Shown here piece after piece: positions 26,335 to 41,100 of a stretch of 64,000 bases of DNA. Under the pieces are notes generated by a model. That model made no database searches and was not told the origin of the DNA. It saw only the letters and a list, made by a program, of their open reading frames with translations. Made by a program: the position numbers and the translations under genes. Origin of the DNA: Megalopta genalis (taxonomy: Eukaryota > Arthropoda > Insecta > Hymenoptera > Halictidae); assembly GCF_051020955.1 (NCBI RefSeq), contig NW_027476374.1, positions 124,001 through 188,000 on the forward strand, given 5' to 3'. Position 1 is the first letter of the stretch; every line of letters starts with the position of its first letter.

Positions 26335-29180
26335 GCTAAATCATGTGTTTCGCTTGGATTTCAAACTAACTCGTTCGTTTCGCATGCAGTTGGAGCTAAA
26401 TCATGTATATCACAAGTATCTGAAGCTAAACCATTTGCTACGCATGGATTTTAAGCTAAGCCTTCTACTTCGCATTGATTTGATGCTAAATCGGGTGTTT
26501 CGCATGGATTTGAAGCTAACTCGTTTGCTTCGCATGCATCTGAATCTAAATCATATATATCACAAGTATTAGAAGCTAAACCATTTAATTCGCATGGATT
26601 TGAAGCTAAGCCTTCTACTTCGCATTGATTTGGAGCTAAATCATGTCTTTCGCTTGGATTTGAAGCTAACTCGTTTGTTTCGCATGCAATTGAAGCTAAA
26701 TCATGTATCAAACAAGTATTTGAAGATAAACCATTTGATTCGCATGGATTTGATGCTATGCCATCTACTTCGCTTTTATTTGAAACTGAATCATGTGTTT
26801 CTCTTGTTTTTGAAGCTATCACGTTCGTTTCACATGCAGTTGAAGCTAAATCATGTATATCACAAGTATTTGGAGCTGAACCATTTGTTTCGCACGAATA
26901 TCACGCTAAACCATGTGTTTGGAATGAATTTAAAGCTAAATCACGTGTTTCGCATAGATTTGAAGCCAACTCGTTTGTTACGCATGCAGTTGAAGCTGAA
27001 TCATGTATATCCCAAGTATTTGAAGCTCAACCATTTGATTCGCATGGATTTGAAGATAAGCCTTCTACTTCGCATTGATTTGAATCTAAATCATGTGTTT
27101 CGCTTGGATTTGAAACTAACTAGTTTGTTTCGCAATGCAGTTGAAGCTAAATCATGTATATCACAAATTATTTGATGCTAAACCATTTGATTCGCATGGA
27201 TTTCAAAATAAGCCTTCTACTTCGCATTGATTTGAAGCTAAATCATGTGTTTCGCATGGATTTGAAGCTAACTCGTTTGTTTCGCATGCATTTGAACCTA
27301 AATTATGTGCATCACAAGTATTTGAAGCTGAACCACTTGTTTCGCATGGATTTGAAGATAAGCCTTCTACTTCGCATTGATAAGAGGCTAAATCATGTGT
27401 TTCGCATGGACTTGAAGCTAACTCGTTCGTTTCGCTTGCATTTGAAACTAAATCATGCACATCACAAGTATTTGAAGCTGAACCACTTGTTTCGCATGGA
27501 TTTGAATATAAGCTTTCTACTTCGCATTGATTTGAAGCTACATCATGTGTTTGGCTTGTATTTGAGACTAACTAGTTTGTTTCGCAATGCAGTTGAAGCT
27601 AAATCATGTATATCACAATTATTTGAAGCTAAACCATTTGATTCGCACGGATTTCAAAATAAGACTTCTACTTCGCATTGATTCGAAGATAAATCACGTG
27701 TTTCGCACGGATTTGAAGCTATGCCTTCCACTTTGCATTGATTTGGAGCTAAATCATGTGTTTCTCATAGATTTGAAGCCAACTCGTTTGTTACGGATGC
27801 AGTTGAAGCTGAATCATGTATATCCCAAGTATTTGAAGCTCAACCATTTGATTCGCATGGATTTGAAGATAAGCCTTCTACTTCGCATTGATTTGAAGCT
27901 AAATCTTGTGTTTCGCATAGAATTGAAGCTAACTCGATTGTTACGCATGCAGTTGAAGCTGAATCATGTATATCACAATTATTTGAAGCTAAACCATTTG
28001 ATCCGCATGGATTTCAAAATAAGCCTTCTACTTTGCATTGATTTGATGCTAAATCATGTGTTTCGCTTGCATTTCAAGCTAACTCGTTTGTTTCGCATGT
28101 AATTGAAGCTAGATAATGTATCAAACAAGTATTTGAAGCTAAACCATTTGTTTCGCATGGCTTCGAAGATCAGCCATCTACCTCGTATTGATTTAAAGCT
28201 AAATCATGTGTTTCGCATGGATTTGAAGCTAACTCGTTTGTATCGCATGCAGTTGAAGCTAAATCATGTATATCACAATTATATGAAGCTAAACCATTTG
28301 ATTCGCATGGATTTCAGAATAAGCCTTCTACTTCGCATTGATTATAATCTAAATCATCAGTTTCGCATGGATTTAAAGCTATCTCGATTGTTTCGCGTGC
28401 AGTTGAAGATAAATCATGCATATCATAATTATTTGAAGCTAAACCATTTGATTCGCATGGATTTGAAGATAAGCCTTCTACTTCGCATTGATTTGAAGCA
28501 AAATCATGTGTTTCGCATTGATTTGAATCTAACTCGTTAGTTTTCATGCTGTTGAAGCTAAATCATGTATATCACAGTTATTTGAAGCTAAACCAGTTGA
28601 TTCGCATGGATTTCAAAATAAGCCTTCTACTTCGCATTGATTTGAAGCTAAATCATGTGTTTCGCTTGGATTTCAAGCTAACTCGTTTGTTTCGCATGCA
28701 ATTGAAGATAGATCACGTATCAAACAAGTATTTGAAGCTAAACCATTTGATTCGCATGGATTTGATGCTATGCCATCTACTTCGCTTTTATTTGAAACTG
28801 AATCATGTGTTTCTCTTGTTTTTGAAGCTATCACGTTCGTTTCACATGCAGTTGAAGCTAAATCATGTATATCAAAGGATTTGAAGCTGAACCGTTTGTT
28901 TTGCACGAATATCACGCTAAACCATGTGTTTGGAATGAATTTGAAGCTAAATCATGTGTTTGGCTTAGATTTGAAGCTAACTCGTTTGTTACGCATGCAC
29001 TTGAAGCTGAATCATGTATATCCCAAGTATTTGAAGCTCAACCATTTGATTCGCATGGATTTGAAGATAAGCCTTCTACTTCGCATTGATTTGAAGCTAA
29101 ATCATGTGTTTCGCTTGGATTTGAAACTAACTAGTTTGTTTCGTAATGCAGTTGAAACTAAATCATGTATATCACAATTA
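26335..29180. repeat. Segmental duplication inside the array, copy 1
   Basis: This segment is repeated at 31499-34640. From 26335 to about 26634 the offset is 5164 bp; from 26935 to about 28890 it is 4864 bp, so the second copy lacks about 300 bp (ten monomers, two pentamers) found here at about 26635-26934. The end of the segment (28546-29180) matches 34008-34640 with an offset of 5462. Shared rare variants include CACAAATTATTTGATGC near 27164 and TTTGAGACTAACTAG near 27564. Confidence 0.85.
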
Positions 29181-31498
29181 TTTGAAGCTAAACCATTTGT
29201 TTCGCATGGATTCGAAGATCAGCCTTCTACTTCGCATTGATTTGAAGCTAAATCATGAGTTTCGCATGGATTTGAAGCTAAATCATGTGTTTTGAATGGA
29301 TTTGAAGCTATATCAGTGATATCCGCAAGTGTTTGAAGCTAAATCATTCGTTTCGCTGGATTTCAAGCTAAGCCTTCTACTTCGCATTGATTTGAATCTA
29401 AATCATGTGTTTCGCTTGGATTTGAAGCTAACTCGTTGGTTTTGCATGAAGTAGAATCTAAATCATGTATATCACAAGTATTTGAAGCTGAACCATTTGT
29501 TTCACATAGATTTAAAGCTAAGCCTTCTACTTCACATTGATTGAAACTTAAATTATGTGTTTCGCATGGATTTGAAGCTAACTCGTTTGTGTCACCTGCA
29601 TTTGAAGCTAGATCACATATAATCGCAAGTATTTGAAGCTAAACCATTCGTTTCGCATGGATGTGACGCTAAGCCTTCTGCTTCGCATTGATTTGATTAT
29701 AAATCATGTGTTTCGCATGGATTTGAAGATAACTCGTTTGTGTCGCCTGCATTTGAAGCTATATCACTTATATTCGCAAGTATTTGAAGCTAAACCATTC
29801 GTTTCGCATGGATTTGAAGCTAAGCCTTCTGCTTCGCATTCATTTGAAGCGAAATCATGTGTTTCGCTTGTATTTGCAGCTAACTGTTTGGTTTCGCATG
29901 CAGTTGAAGCTAAATCATGTATATCACAAATATTTGAACTAAACCATTTGTTTCGCATGGATTCGAAGATAAGCCTTCTACTTCGCATTGAATTGAAGCT
30001 AAATCATGTATCTCGCATGTATTTGAAGCTAACACGTTTGTTTCGCATGCTGTTGAAGCTAAGTCATGTATAACACAAGTATTTGAAGCCAAACAATCTG
30101 TTTCGTGTGGATTCGGAGATCAGCCTTCTACTACGCATTGATTTGAAGCAAAATCATATGTATCGCTTGGATTTGAAGCCAACTCGTTTGTTTCGCATGC
30201 AGTTAATGCAAAATCACGCATATCACAAGTATTTGAAGCTAAACCATTTGATTCGCATGGATGCGAAGATCAGCCTTCTACTTCGCATTGATTTGAATCT
30301 AAATTATGTGTTTCGCTTGGATTTGAAGCTAACTTGTTTGTTTCGCATGCAGTTGAAGCTAAATAATGTATATCACAAGTATTTGAAGATAAACCGTTTG
30401 ATTCGCATCGATTTTAAGCTAACTCCTTTGTTTCGCCTTCATTTGAAGCTAAGTCATGTATATCTTAAGTATTTGAAGCTAAACCATTTGTTTCGCATGG
30501 ATTTGAAACTAAGCCTTCTACTTCGCTTTGAATTGAAGCTGAATCATGTGTTTCGCTTGTATTTGAAGCTAACTCGTTTGTTTCGCATGCAGTTGAAGCT
30601 AAATCATGTATATCACAAGTATTTGAAGCTAAACCATTTGTTTCGCATGGATTCGGAGATAAGCCTTCTACTTCGCATTGAATTGAAGCTAAATCATGTG
30701 TTTCACATGGATTTGAAGCTAACACGTTTGATTCGCATGCTGTTGAACCTCAATCATGTATATTACAAATATTTGAATCTAAACAATCTGTTTCGTGTGG
30801 ATTCGGAGATCAGCCTTATACTTCACATTGATTGGAAGTTAAAACATGTGTTTCGCATGGATTTGAAGCTAACTCGTTTGTGTCGCCTGCATTTGAAGCT
30901 ATATCACTTATATTCGCAAGTATTTGAAGCTAATCCATTCGTTTCTCATGGATTTGACGCTAAGCCTTCTGCTTCGCATTGATTTGATACTAAATCATGT
31001 GTTCGCATGGATTTGAATCTAAGCATTCTACTTCGCATTGATTTCAAAGTAAATCATGTGTTTCGCTTGAACTTGAAGCTAACATGTTTGTTTCACAAGC
31101 AGTTGATGCTAAATCACGTATATCACAATTATTTGAAGCTGAACCATTTGTTTCGAATGAATATTCTGCTGAACCATGTGTTTCGAATAAATTTGAAGCT
31201 AAATCATGAGTTTCGCATGGATTTGAAGCTAACTCGTTAGTTTTGCATGCTGTTGAAGCTAAATCATGTATATCACAAGTATTTGAAGCTAAACCAATTG
31301 TTTAGCATGGATTTGAAGATAAGCCTTCTACTTCGCATTTATTTGAAGCTAAACCATGTGTTTCGCTTGGATTTGAAACTAGCTAGTTTCTTTCGCAATG
31401 CAGTTGAAGCTAAATCATGTATATCACAATTATTTGAAGCTAAACCATTTGATTCACATGGATTTCAAAATAAGCCTTCTACTTCGCATTGATTTGAA
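29181..31498. repeat. Diverged monomers between the two segmental copies
   Basis: The 30-bp units remain recognisable but vary strongly from one to the next, with several small indels (for example ATATCCGCAAGTGTTTG near 29319 and ATATTCGCAAGTATTTG near 29769) and few long internal matches. Like 24.7-26.3 kb, it looks like older satellite that has escaped recent homogenisation. No gene or foreign insertion is seen. Confidence 0.8.
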
Positions 31499-34400
31499 GC
31501 TAAATCATGTGTTTCGCTTGGATTTCAAACTAACTCGTTCGTTTCGCATGCAGTTGGAGCTAAATCATGTATATCACAAGTATCTGAAGCTAAACCATTT
31601 GCTACGCATGGATTTTAAGCTAAGCCTTCTACTTCGCATTGATTTGATGCTAAATCGGGTGTTTCGCATGGATTTGAAGCTAACTCGTTTGCTTCGCATG
31701 CATCTGAATCTAAATCATATATATCACAAGTATTAGAAGCTAAACCATTTAATTCGCATGGATTTGAAGCTAAGCCTTCTACTTCGCATTGATTTGGAGC
31801 TAAATCACGTGTTTCGCATAGATTTGAAGCCAACTCGTTTGTTACGCATGCAGTTGAAGCTGAATCATGTATATCCCAAGTATTTGAAGCTCAACCATTT
31901 GATTCGCATGGATTTGAAGATAAGCCTTCTACTTCGCATTGATTTGAATCTAAATCATGTGTTTCGCTTGGATTTGAAACTAACTAGTTTGTTTCGCAAT
32001 GCAGTTGAAGCTAAATCATGTATATCACAAATTATTTGATGCTAAACCATTTGATTCGCATGGATTTCAAAATAAGCCTTCTACTTCGCATTGATTTGAA
32101 GCTAAATCATGTGTTTCGCATGGATTTGAAGCTAACTCGTTTGTTTCGCATGCATTTGAACCTAAATTATGTGCATCACAAGTATTTGAAGCTGAACCAC
32201 TTGTTTCGCATGGATTTGAAGATAAGCCTTCTACTTCGCATTGATAAGAGGCTAAATCATGTGTTTCGCATGGACTTGAAGCTAACTCGTTCGTTTCGCT
32301 TGCATTTGAAACTAAATCATGCACATCACAAGTATTTGAAGCTGAACCACTTGTTTCGCATGGATTTGAATATAAGCTTTCTACTTCGCATTGATTTGAA
32401 GCTACATCATGTGTTTGGCTTGTATTTGAGACTAACTAGTTTGTTTCGCAATGCAGTTGAAGCTAAATCATGTATATCACAATTATTTGAAGCTAAACCA
32501 TTTGATTCGCACGGATTTCAAAATAAGACTTCTACTTCGCATTGATTCGAAGATAAATCACGTGTTTCGCACGGATTTGAAGCTATGCCTTCCACTTTGC
32601 ATTGATTTGGAGCTAAATCATGTGTTTCTCATAGATTTGAAGCCAACTCGTTTGTTACGGATGCAGTTGAAGCTGAATCATGTATATCCCAAGTATTTGA
32701 AGCTCAACCATTTGATTCGCATGGATTTGAAGATAAGCCTTCTACTTCGCATTGATTTGAAGCTAAATCATGTGTTTCGCATAGAATTGAAGCTAACTCG
32801 TTTGTTACGCATGCAGTTGAAGCTGAATCATGTATATCACAATTATTTGAAGCTAAACCATTTGATCCGCATGGATTTCAAAATAAGCCTTCTACTTTGC
32901 ATTGATTTGATGCTAAATCATGTGTTTCGCTTGCATTTCAAGCTAACTCGTTTGTTTCGCATGTAATTGAAGCTAGATAATGTATCAAACAAGTATTTGA
33001 AGCTAAACCATTTGTTTCGCATGGCTTCGAAGATCAGCCATCTACCTCGTATTGATTTAAAGCTAAATCATGTGTTTCGCATGGATTTGAAGCTAACTCG
33101 TTTGTATCGCATGCAGTTGAAGCTAAATCATGTATATCACAATTATATGAAGCTAAACCATTTGATTCGCATGGATTTCAGAATAAGCCTTCTACTTCGC
33201 ATTGATTATAATCTAAATCATCTGTTTCGCATGGATTTAAAGCTATCTCGTTTGTTTCGCATGCAGTTGAAGATAAATCATGCATATCATAATTATTTGA
33301 AGCTAAACCATTTGATTCGCATGGATTTGAAGATAAGCCTTCTACTTCGCATTGATTTGAAGCAAAATCATGTGTTTCGCATTGATTTGAATCTAACTCG
33401 TTAGTTTTCATGCTGTTGAAGCTAAATCATGTATATCACAGTTATTTGAAGCTAAACCAGTTGATTCGCATGGATTTCAAAATAAGCCTTCTACTTCGCA
33501 TTGATTTGAAGCTAAATCATGTGTTTCGCTTGGATTTCAAGCTAACTCGTTTGTTTCGCATGCAATTGAAGATAGATCACGTATCAAACAAGTATTTGAA
33601 GCTAAACCATTTGATTCGCATGGATTTGATGCTATGCCATCTACTTCGCTTTTATTTGAATCTGAATCATGTGTTTCTCTTGTTTTTGAAGCTATCACGT
33701 TCGTTTCACATGCAGTTGAAGCTAAATCATGTATATCAAAGGATTTGAAGCTGAACCGTTTGTTTTGCACGAATATCACGCTAAACCATGTGTTTGGAAT
33801 GAATTTGAAGCTAAATCATGTGTTTTGCTTAGATTTGAAGCTAACTCGTTTGTTACGCATGCACTTGAAGCTGAATCATGTATATCCCAAGTATTTGAAG
33901 CTCAACCATTTGATTCGCATGGATTTGAAGATAAGCCTTCTACTTCGCATTGATTTGAAGCAAAATCATGTGTTTCGCATTGATTTGAATCTAACTCGTT
34001 AGTTTTCATGCTGTTGAAGCTAAATCATGTATATCACAGTTATTTGAAGCTAAACCAGTTGATTCGCATGGATTTCAAAATAAGCCTTCTACTTCGCATT
34101 GATTTGAAGCTAAATCATGTGTTTCGCTTGGATTTCAAGCTAACTCGTTTGTTTCGCATGCAATTGAAGATAGATCACGTATCAAACAAGTATTTGAAGC
34201 TAAACCATTTGATTCGCATGGATTTGATGCTATGCCATCTACTTCGCTTTTATTTGAAACTGAATCATGTGTTTCTCTTGTTTTTGAAGCTATCACGTTC
34301 GTTTCACATGCAGTTGAAGCTAAATCATGTATATCAAAGGATTTGAAGCTGAACCGTTTGTTTTGCACGAATATCACGCTAAACCATGTGTTTGGAATGA

Positions 34401-34640
34401 ATTTGAAGCTAAATCATGTGTTTTGCTTAGATTTGAAGCTAACTCGTTTGTTACGCATGCACTTGAAGCTGAATCATGTATATCCCAAGTATTTGAAGCT
34501 CAACCATTTGATTCGCATGGATTTGAAGATAAGCCTTCTACTTCGCATTGATTTGAAGCTAAATCATGTGTTTCGCTTGGATTTGAAACTAACTAGTTTG
34601 TTTCGTAATGCAGTTGAAACTAAATCATGTATATCACAAT
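31499..34640. repeat. Segmental duplication inside the array, copy 2
   Basis: Second copy of 26335-29180, with two structural changes. About 300 bp (ten monomers) is missing at about 31798. In addition the part from about 33360 has been duplicated in tandem once more as a 598-bp unit. Otherwise the copies differ by scattered substitutions only, for example TGTTTTGCTTAG here against TGTTTGGCTTAG in copy 1. Confidence 0.85.
33360..34555. repeat. 598-bp unit in two tandem copies
   Basis: Copies at about 33360-33957 and 33958-34555. The length is 20 monomers minus 2 bp. The missing bases are visible: one in GTTTTCATGCTG (normally GTTTTGCATGCTG) and one in ATATCAAAGGATTTG (normally ATATCACAAGTATTTG). 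The copies differ at very few positions, for example TTGAATCTGAATC against TTGAAACTGAATC near 33658/34256. Confidence 0.85.
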
Positions 34641-37600
34641 TATTTGAAGCTAAACCATTTGATTCGCATGGATTTCAAAATAAGCCTTCTACTTCGCATT
34701 GATTTTAATCTAAATCATCTGTTTCGCATGGATTTAAAGCTATCTCGTCTGTTTCGCATGCAGTTGAAGATAAATCATGTATATCACAGGTATTTGAAGC
34801 TAAACCATTTGTTTCGCATGGATTCGAAGATTAGCCTTCTAAATCGCATTGATTTCAAGCTAAATCATGTGTTTCGCATGGATTTGAAGCTAACTCGCTA
34901 GTTTTGCATGCTGTTGAAGCTTATTCATGTACATCACAAGTATTTGAAGCTAAACCATTTGTTTCGCAAGGATTCGAAGATCAGCCTTCTACTTCGCATT
35001 GATAAGAAGCAAAATCATGTGTTTCGCATGGATTTGAAGCTAACTCGTTCGTTTCGCTTGCATTTGAAGCTAAATCGTGCACATCACAAGTATTTGAAGC
35101 TGAACCACTTGTTTCGCATGGATTTGAAGATCAGCCTTCTACTTCGCATTGATAAGAAGCTAACTCATGTGTTTCGCATGGATTTGAAGCTAACTCGTTA
35201 GTTTTGCATGCTGTTGAAGCTAAATCATGTATATCACAAGTATTTGAAGCTAAACCATTTGTTTCGCAAGGATACGAAGATCAGCCTTCTACTTCGCATT
35301 GATAAGAAGCAAAATCATGTGTTTCGCATGGATTTGAAGCTAACTCGTTCGTTGCGCTTGCATTTGAAGCTAAATCGTGCACATCACAAGTATTTGAAGC
35401 TGAACCACTTGTTTCGCATGGATTTGAAGATAAGCCTTCTACTTCGCATTGATAAGAAGCTAACTCATGTGTTTCGCATGGATTTGAAGCTAACTCGTTT
35501 GTTTCGCATGCAATTGAAGCTAAATCATGTATATCACAATTATTTGAAGCTAAACCATTTGATTCGCATGGATTTCAAAATAAGCCATCTACTTCGCATT
35601 GATTTTAATCTAAATCATCTGTTTCGCTTGGATTTAAAGCTATCTCGTTTGTTTCGCATGCAGTTGAAGATAAATCATGTATATCACAAGTATTTGAAGC
35701 TAATCCATTTGTTTCGCGTGGATTCGAAGATCAGCCTTCTACTTCGCATTGATTTGAAGTTAAATCATATGTTTCGCATGGATTTGAAGCTAATCGTTTG
35801 TATCGCATGCAGTTGAAGCTAAATCATGTATATCACAAGTATTTGAAGCTAATCCATTTGATTCGCATGGATTTGATGCTATGCCATCTACTTCGCTTTT
35901 ATTTGAAACTGAATCATGTGTTTCTCTTGAATTTGAAGCTAACACGTTCGTTTCACATGCAGTTGAAGCTAAATCATGTATGTCACAAGTATTTGAAGCT
36001 GAACCATTTGTTTCGCACGAATATCAGGCTAAACCATGTGTTTGGAATGAATTTGAAGCTAAATCATGCGTTTCGCATAGATTTGAAGCTAACTCATTTG
36101 TTACGCATGCAGTTGAAGCTGAATCATGTATATCACAGGTGTTTGAAGCTAAACCATTTGTTTCGCATGGATTCGAAGATAACCCTTCTACTTCGAATTG
36201 ATTTGAATCTAAATCATGTGTTTCGCTTGGATTTCAAACTAACTCGTTCGTTTCGCATGCAGTTGAAGCTAAATCATGTATATCACAAGGATGTGAAGCT
36301 AAACCATTTGCTACGCATGGATTTTAAGCTAAGCCTTCTACTTCGCATTGATTTGATGCTAAATCGGGTGTTTCGCATGGATTTGAAGCTAAGCCTTCAA
36401 CTTCGTGTTGACTTGATGCTAACTCATGTTTTTCGCTTGGATTTGAAGCTAACTCGTTTTTTTCGTATGCAGTTGAAGCTAAATCATGTATATCACAAGT
36501 ATTTGGAGCTGAACCATTTGTTTCGCATGGATTTGAAGATAAGCCTTCTACTTCGCATTGATTTGAAGCTAAATCATGTGTGTCGAATGTATTTGAAGCT
36601 AACTCGATTGTTTCGCATGCAATTGAAGCTACATCATGTATATCACAATTATTTGAAGCTAAACCATTTGATTCGCATGGATTTCAAAATAAGCCTTCTA
36701 CTTCGCATTGATTTTAATCTAAATCATCTGTTTCGGATGGATTTAAAGCTATCTCGTTTGTTTCGCATGCAGTTGAAGATAAATCATGTATATCACAAGT
36801 ATTTGAAGCTAATCCATTTGTTTCTCGTGGATTCGAAGATCAGCCTTCTACTTCGCATTGCTTTGAAGTTAAAGCATATGTTTCGCATGGATTTGAAGCT
36901 AATCGTTTGTATCGCATGCAGTTGAAGCTAAATCATGTATATCACAAGTATTTGAAGCTAAACCATTTGATTCGCATGGATTTGATGCTATGCCATCTAC
37001 TTCGCTTTTATTTGAAACTGAATCATGTGTTTCTCTTGAATTTGAAGCTAACACGTTCGTTTCACATGCAGTTGAAGCTAAATCATGTATGTCACAAGTA
37101 TTTGAAGCTGAACCATTTGTTTCGCACGAATATCAGGCTAAACCATGTGTTTGGATTGAATTTGAAGCTAAATCATGCGTTTCGCATAGATTTGAAGCTA
37201 ACTCATTTGTTACGCATGCAGTTGAAGCTGAATCATGTATATCCCAAGTATTTGAAGCTCAACCATTTGATTCGCATGGATTTGAAGATAAGCCTTCTAC
37301 TTCGCATTGATTTTAATCTAAATCATGTGTTTCGCATGCATTTGAAGCTAATCGTTTGTATCGCATGGAGTTGAAGCTAAATCATGTATATCACAAGTAT
37401 TTGCAGCTAAACCATTTGATTCGCATGGATTTGATGCAATGCCATCAACTTCGCTTTTATTTGAAACTGAATCATGTGTTTCTCTTGAATTTAAAGCTAA
37501 CTAGTTTGTTTCGTAATGCAGTTGAAGCTAAATCATGTATATCACAATTATTTGAAGCTAAACCATTTGATTCGCATGGATTTCAAAATAAACCTTCTAC

Positions 37601-38104
37601 TTCGCATTGATTTTAATCTAAATCATCTGTTTCGCATGGATTTAAAGCTATCTCGTTTGTTTCGCATGCAGTTGAAGATAAATCATGTATATCACAGGTA
37701 TTTGAAGCTAAACCATTTGTTTCTCATGGATTCGAACATAAGCCTTCTAAATCGCATTGATGTCAAGCTAAATCATATGTTTCGCATAGATTTGAAGCTA
37801 ACTCGCTAATTTTGCATGCTGTTGAAGCTTATTCATGTATATCACAAATATTTGAAGCTAAGCCATTTGTTTCGCAAGGATTCGAAGATCAGCCTTCTAC
37901 TTCGCATTGATTTGAAGCTAAATCATGTGTTTCGCTTGGATTTCAAGCTAACTCGTTTGTTTCGCATGCAATTGAAGCTAAATCATGTATATCACAATTA
38001 TTTGAAGCTAAACCATTTGATTCGCATGGATTTCAAAATAAGCCTTCTACTTCGCATTGATTTTAATCTAAATCATCTGTTTCGGATGGATTTAAAGCTA
38101 TCTC
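34641..38104. repeat. Mosaic satellite segment
   Basis: Blocks drawn from several subfamilies follow one another. The start resembles the core array (TTGATAAGAAGC type E units). From about 35860 to 36510 it follows 2530-3180 (offset 33330), including CAACTTCGTGTTGACTTG. From about 36907 the 449-bp block structure appears, with the GCTAATCGTTTG 1-bp deletion at each block edge. No gene is supported, although one forward frame stays open for 375 codons (35798-36925). Confidence 0.75.
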
Positions 38105-41100
38105 GTTTGTTTCGCATGCAGTTGAAGATAAATCATGTATATCACAAGTATTTGAAGCTAATCCATTTGTTTCGCGTGGATTCGAAGATCAGCCTTCTAC
38201 TTCGCATTGATTTGAAGTTAAATCATATGTTTCGCATGGATTTGAAGCTAATCGTTTGTATCGCATGCAGTTGAAGCTAAATCATGTATATCACAAGTAT
38301 TTGAAGCTAAACCATTTGATTCGCATGGATTTGATGCTATGCCATCTACTTCGCTTTTATTTGAAACTGAATCATGTGTTTCTCTTGAATTTGAAGCTAA
38401 CACGTTCGTTTCACATGCAGTTGAAGCTAAATCATGTATGTCACAAGTATTTGAAGCTGAACCATTTGTTTCGCACGAATATCAGGCTAAACCATGTGTT
38501 TGGAATGAATTTGAAGCTAAATCATGTGTTTCGCATAGATTTGAAGCTAACTCATTTGTTACGCATGCAGTTGAAGCTGAATCATGTATATCCCAAGTAT
38601 TTGAAGCTCAACCATTTGATTCGCATGGATTTGAAGATAAGCCTTCTACTTCGCATTGATTTTAATCTAAATCATGTGTTTCGCATGCATTTGAAGCTAA
38701 TCGTTTGTATCGCATGGAGTTGAAGCTAAATCATGTATATCACAAGTATTTGCAGCTAAACCATTTGATTCGCATGGATTTGATGCAATGCCATCTACTT
38801 CGCTTTTATTTGAAACTGAATCATATTTTTCTCTTGAATTTTAAGCTAACTAGTTTGTTTCGTAATGCAGTTGAAGCTAAATCATGTATATCACAATTAT
38901 TTGAAGCTAAACCATTTGATTCGCATGGATTTCAAAATAAGCCTTCTACTTCGCATTGATTTTAATCTAAATCATCTGTTTCGCATGGATTTAAAGCTAT
39001 CTCGTTTGTTTCGCATGCAGTTGAAGATTAATCATGTATATCACAGGTATTTGAAGCTAAACCAGTTGTTTCGCATGGATTCGAAGATAAGCCTTCTAAA
39101 TCGCATTGATTTCAAGCTAAATCATGTGTTTCGCATGGATTTGAAGCTAACTCGCTAGTTTTGCATGCTGTTGAAGCTTATTCATGTACATCACAAGTAT
39201 TTGAAGCTAAACCATTTGTTTCGCAAGGATTCGAAGATCAGCCTTCTACTTCGCATTGATAAGAAGCTAAATCATGTGTTTCGCTTGGATTTCAAGCTTA
39301 CTCGTTTGTTTCTCATGCAACTGAAGCTAAATCATGTATATCACAATTATTTGAAGCTAAACCATTTGAATCGCATGGATTTCATAATAAGCCTTCTACT
39401 TGCATTGATTTCAACCTAAATCATCTGTTTCGGATGGATTTGAAGCTATCTCGTTTTTTTCGCATGCAGTTGAAGATAAATCATGTATATCACAGGTATT
39501 TGAAGCTAAACCATTTGTTTCGCATGGATTCGAATATAAGCCTTCTAAATCGCATTGATGTCAAGCTAAATCATATGTTTCGCATAGATTTGAAGCTAAC
39601 TCGCTAATTTTGCATGCTGTTGAAGCTTATTCATGTATATCACAAGTATTTGAAGCTAAACCATTTGTTTCGCAAGGATTCGAAGATCAGCCTTCTACTT
39701 CGCATTGATAAGAAGCTAACTCATGTGTTTCGCATGGATTTGAAGCTAACTCGTTAGTTTTGCATGCTGTTGAAGCTAAATCATGTATATCACAAGTATT
39801 TGAAGCTAAACCATTTGTTTCGCAAGGATACGAAGATCAGCCTTCTACTTCGCATTGATAAGAAGCAAAATCACGTGTTTCGCATGGATTTGAAGCTAAA
39901 TCATGCGTTTCGCATGGATTTGATGCTAATCCTTCTACTTCGCATTGATTTGAAGGTAAATCATGTGATTCGCATGGATTTGAAGATAACTCGATTGTTT
40001 GACATGCAGTTGAATCTATATCACTTATATTCGCAAGCATTTGAAGCCGAATCATTCGGTTTGCAAGGATTTGAAGCTAAGCCTTCTACTTCGCATTGAT
40101 TTAATGCTAAATTATGTGTTTCGCATGCAGTTGAAGCTAAATTACGTATATCACAAGTATTTGAAACTTAATCATTCAGTTCGCATGGATTTGAAGCTAA
40201 GCCTTCTACTTCGCAATGATTTGAAGTTAAATCATGTCTTACGCTTGGATTTGAAGCTCACTCGTTTGTTTCGCCTGCATTTGAAGCTTAATCATGTATA
40301 TCACAAGTATTTGAAGGTAAACCATTTGTTTTGAAGCTAAATCACGTGTTTCACATGGATTTGAAGCTAAGCCTTCTACTTCGCATTGATTTGAAGCTAA
40401 ATCACGTGTTACGCTTGGATTTGAAGCTAACTCGATTGTTTCGCATGCAGTTGGAGCTAAATCATGTATTTCACAAGTATTTGAAGCTAAACTTTTCGTT
40501 ACTCATGTATTTGAAGCTAAGCCTTCCACCTAAGCATTGATTTGAAGCTAAATCATGTGTTTCGCATGGATTTGAAGCTAACTCGTTTGTTTCGCTTGCA
40601 GTTGAAACGTAATCATGTATATCACAAGTATTTGAAGCTGAACCATTTGTTTCGCACGAATATTAAGCTAAACCATGTGTTTCGAATGAATTTGAAGCTA
40701 AATCATGTGTTTCGCATGGATTTGAAGCTAACTCGTATGTTTCGCATGCATTTGAAGTTAAATCATGTATATCACAAGTATTTGAAGATGAACCATTTGA
40801 TTCGGAGCTAAGCCTTCTACTTCGCCTTGATTTGGACCTAAATCATGTGATCCGCATGGATTTAAAGCTAACTCGTTTGTTTCGCCTGCATTTGAATCTA
40901 AATCATGTATATCGCAAATATTTGGAGCTGAACCATTTGCTTCGCATGGATTTGCAGCTAAGCCTTCAATTTCGCATTGACTTGAAGCTAAATCATGTGT
41001 TTCGCTTGGATTTGAAGCTAACTCGTCTGTTTCGCATGCAGTTGAAGCTAAAGCATGTATATCACAGGGATTTGAAGCTAAACAATTAGTTTCGCATTTA

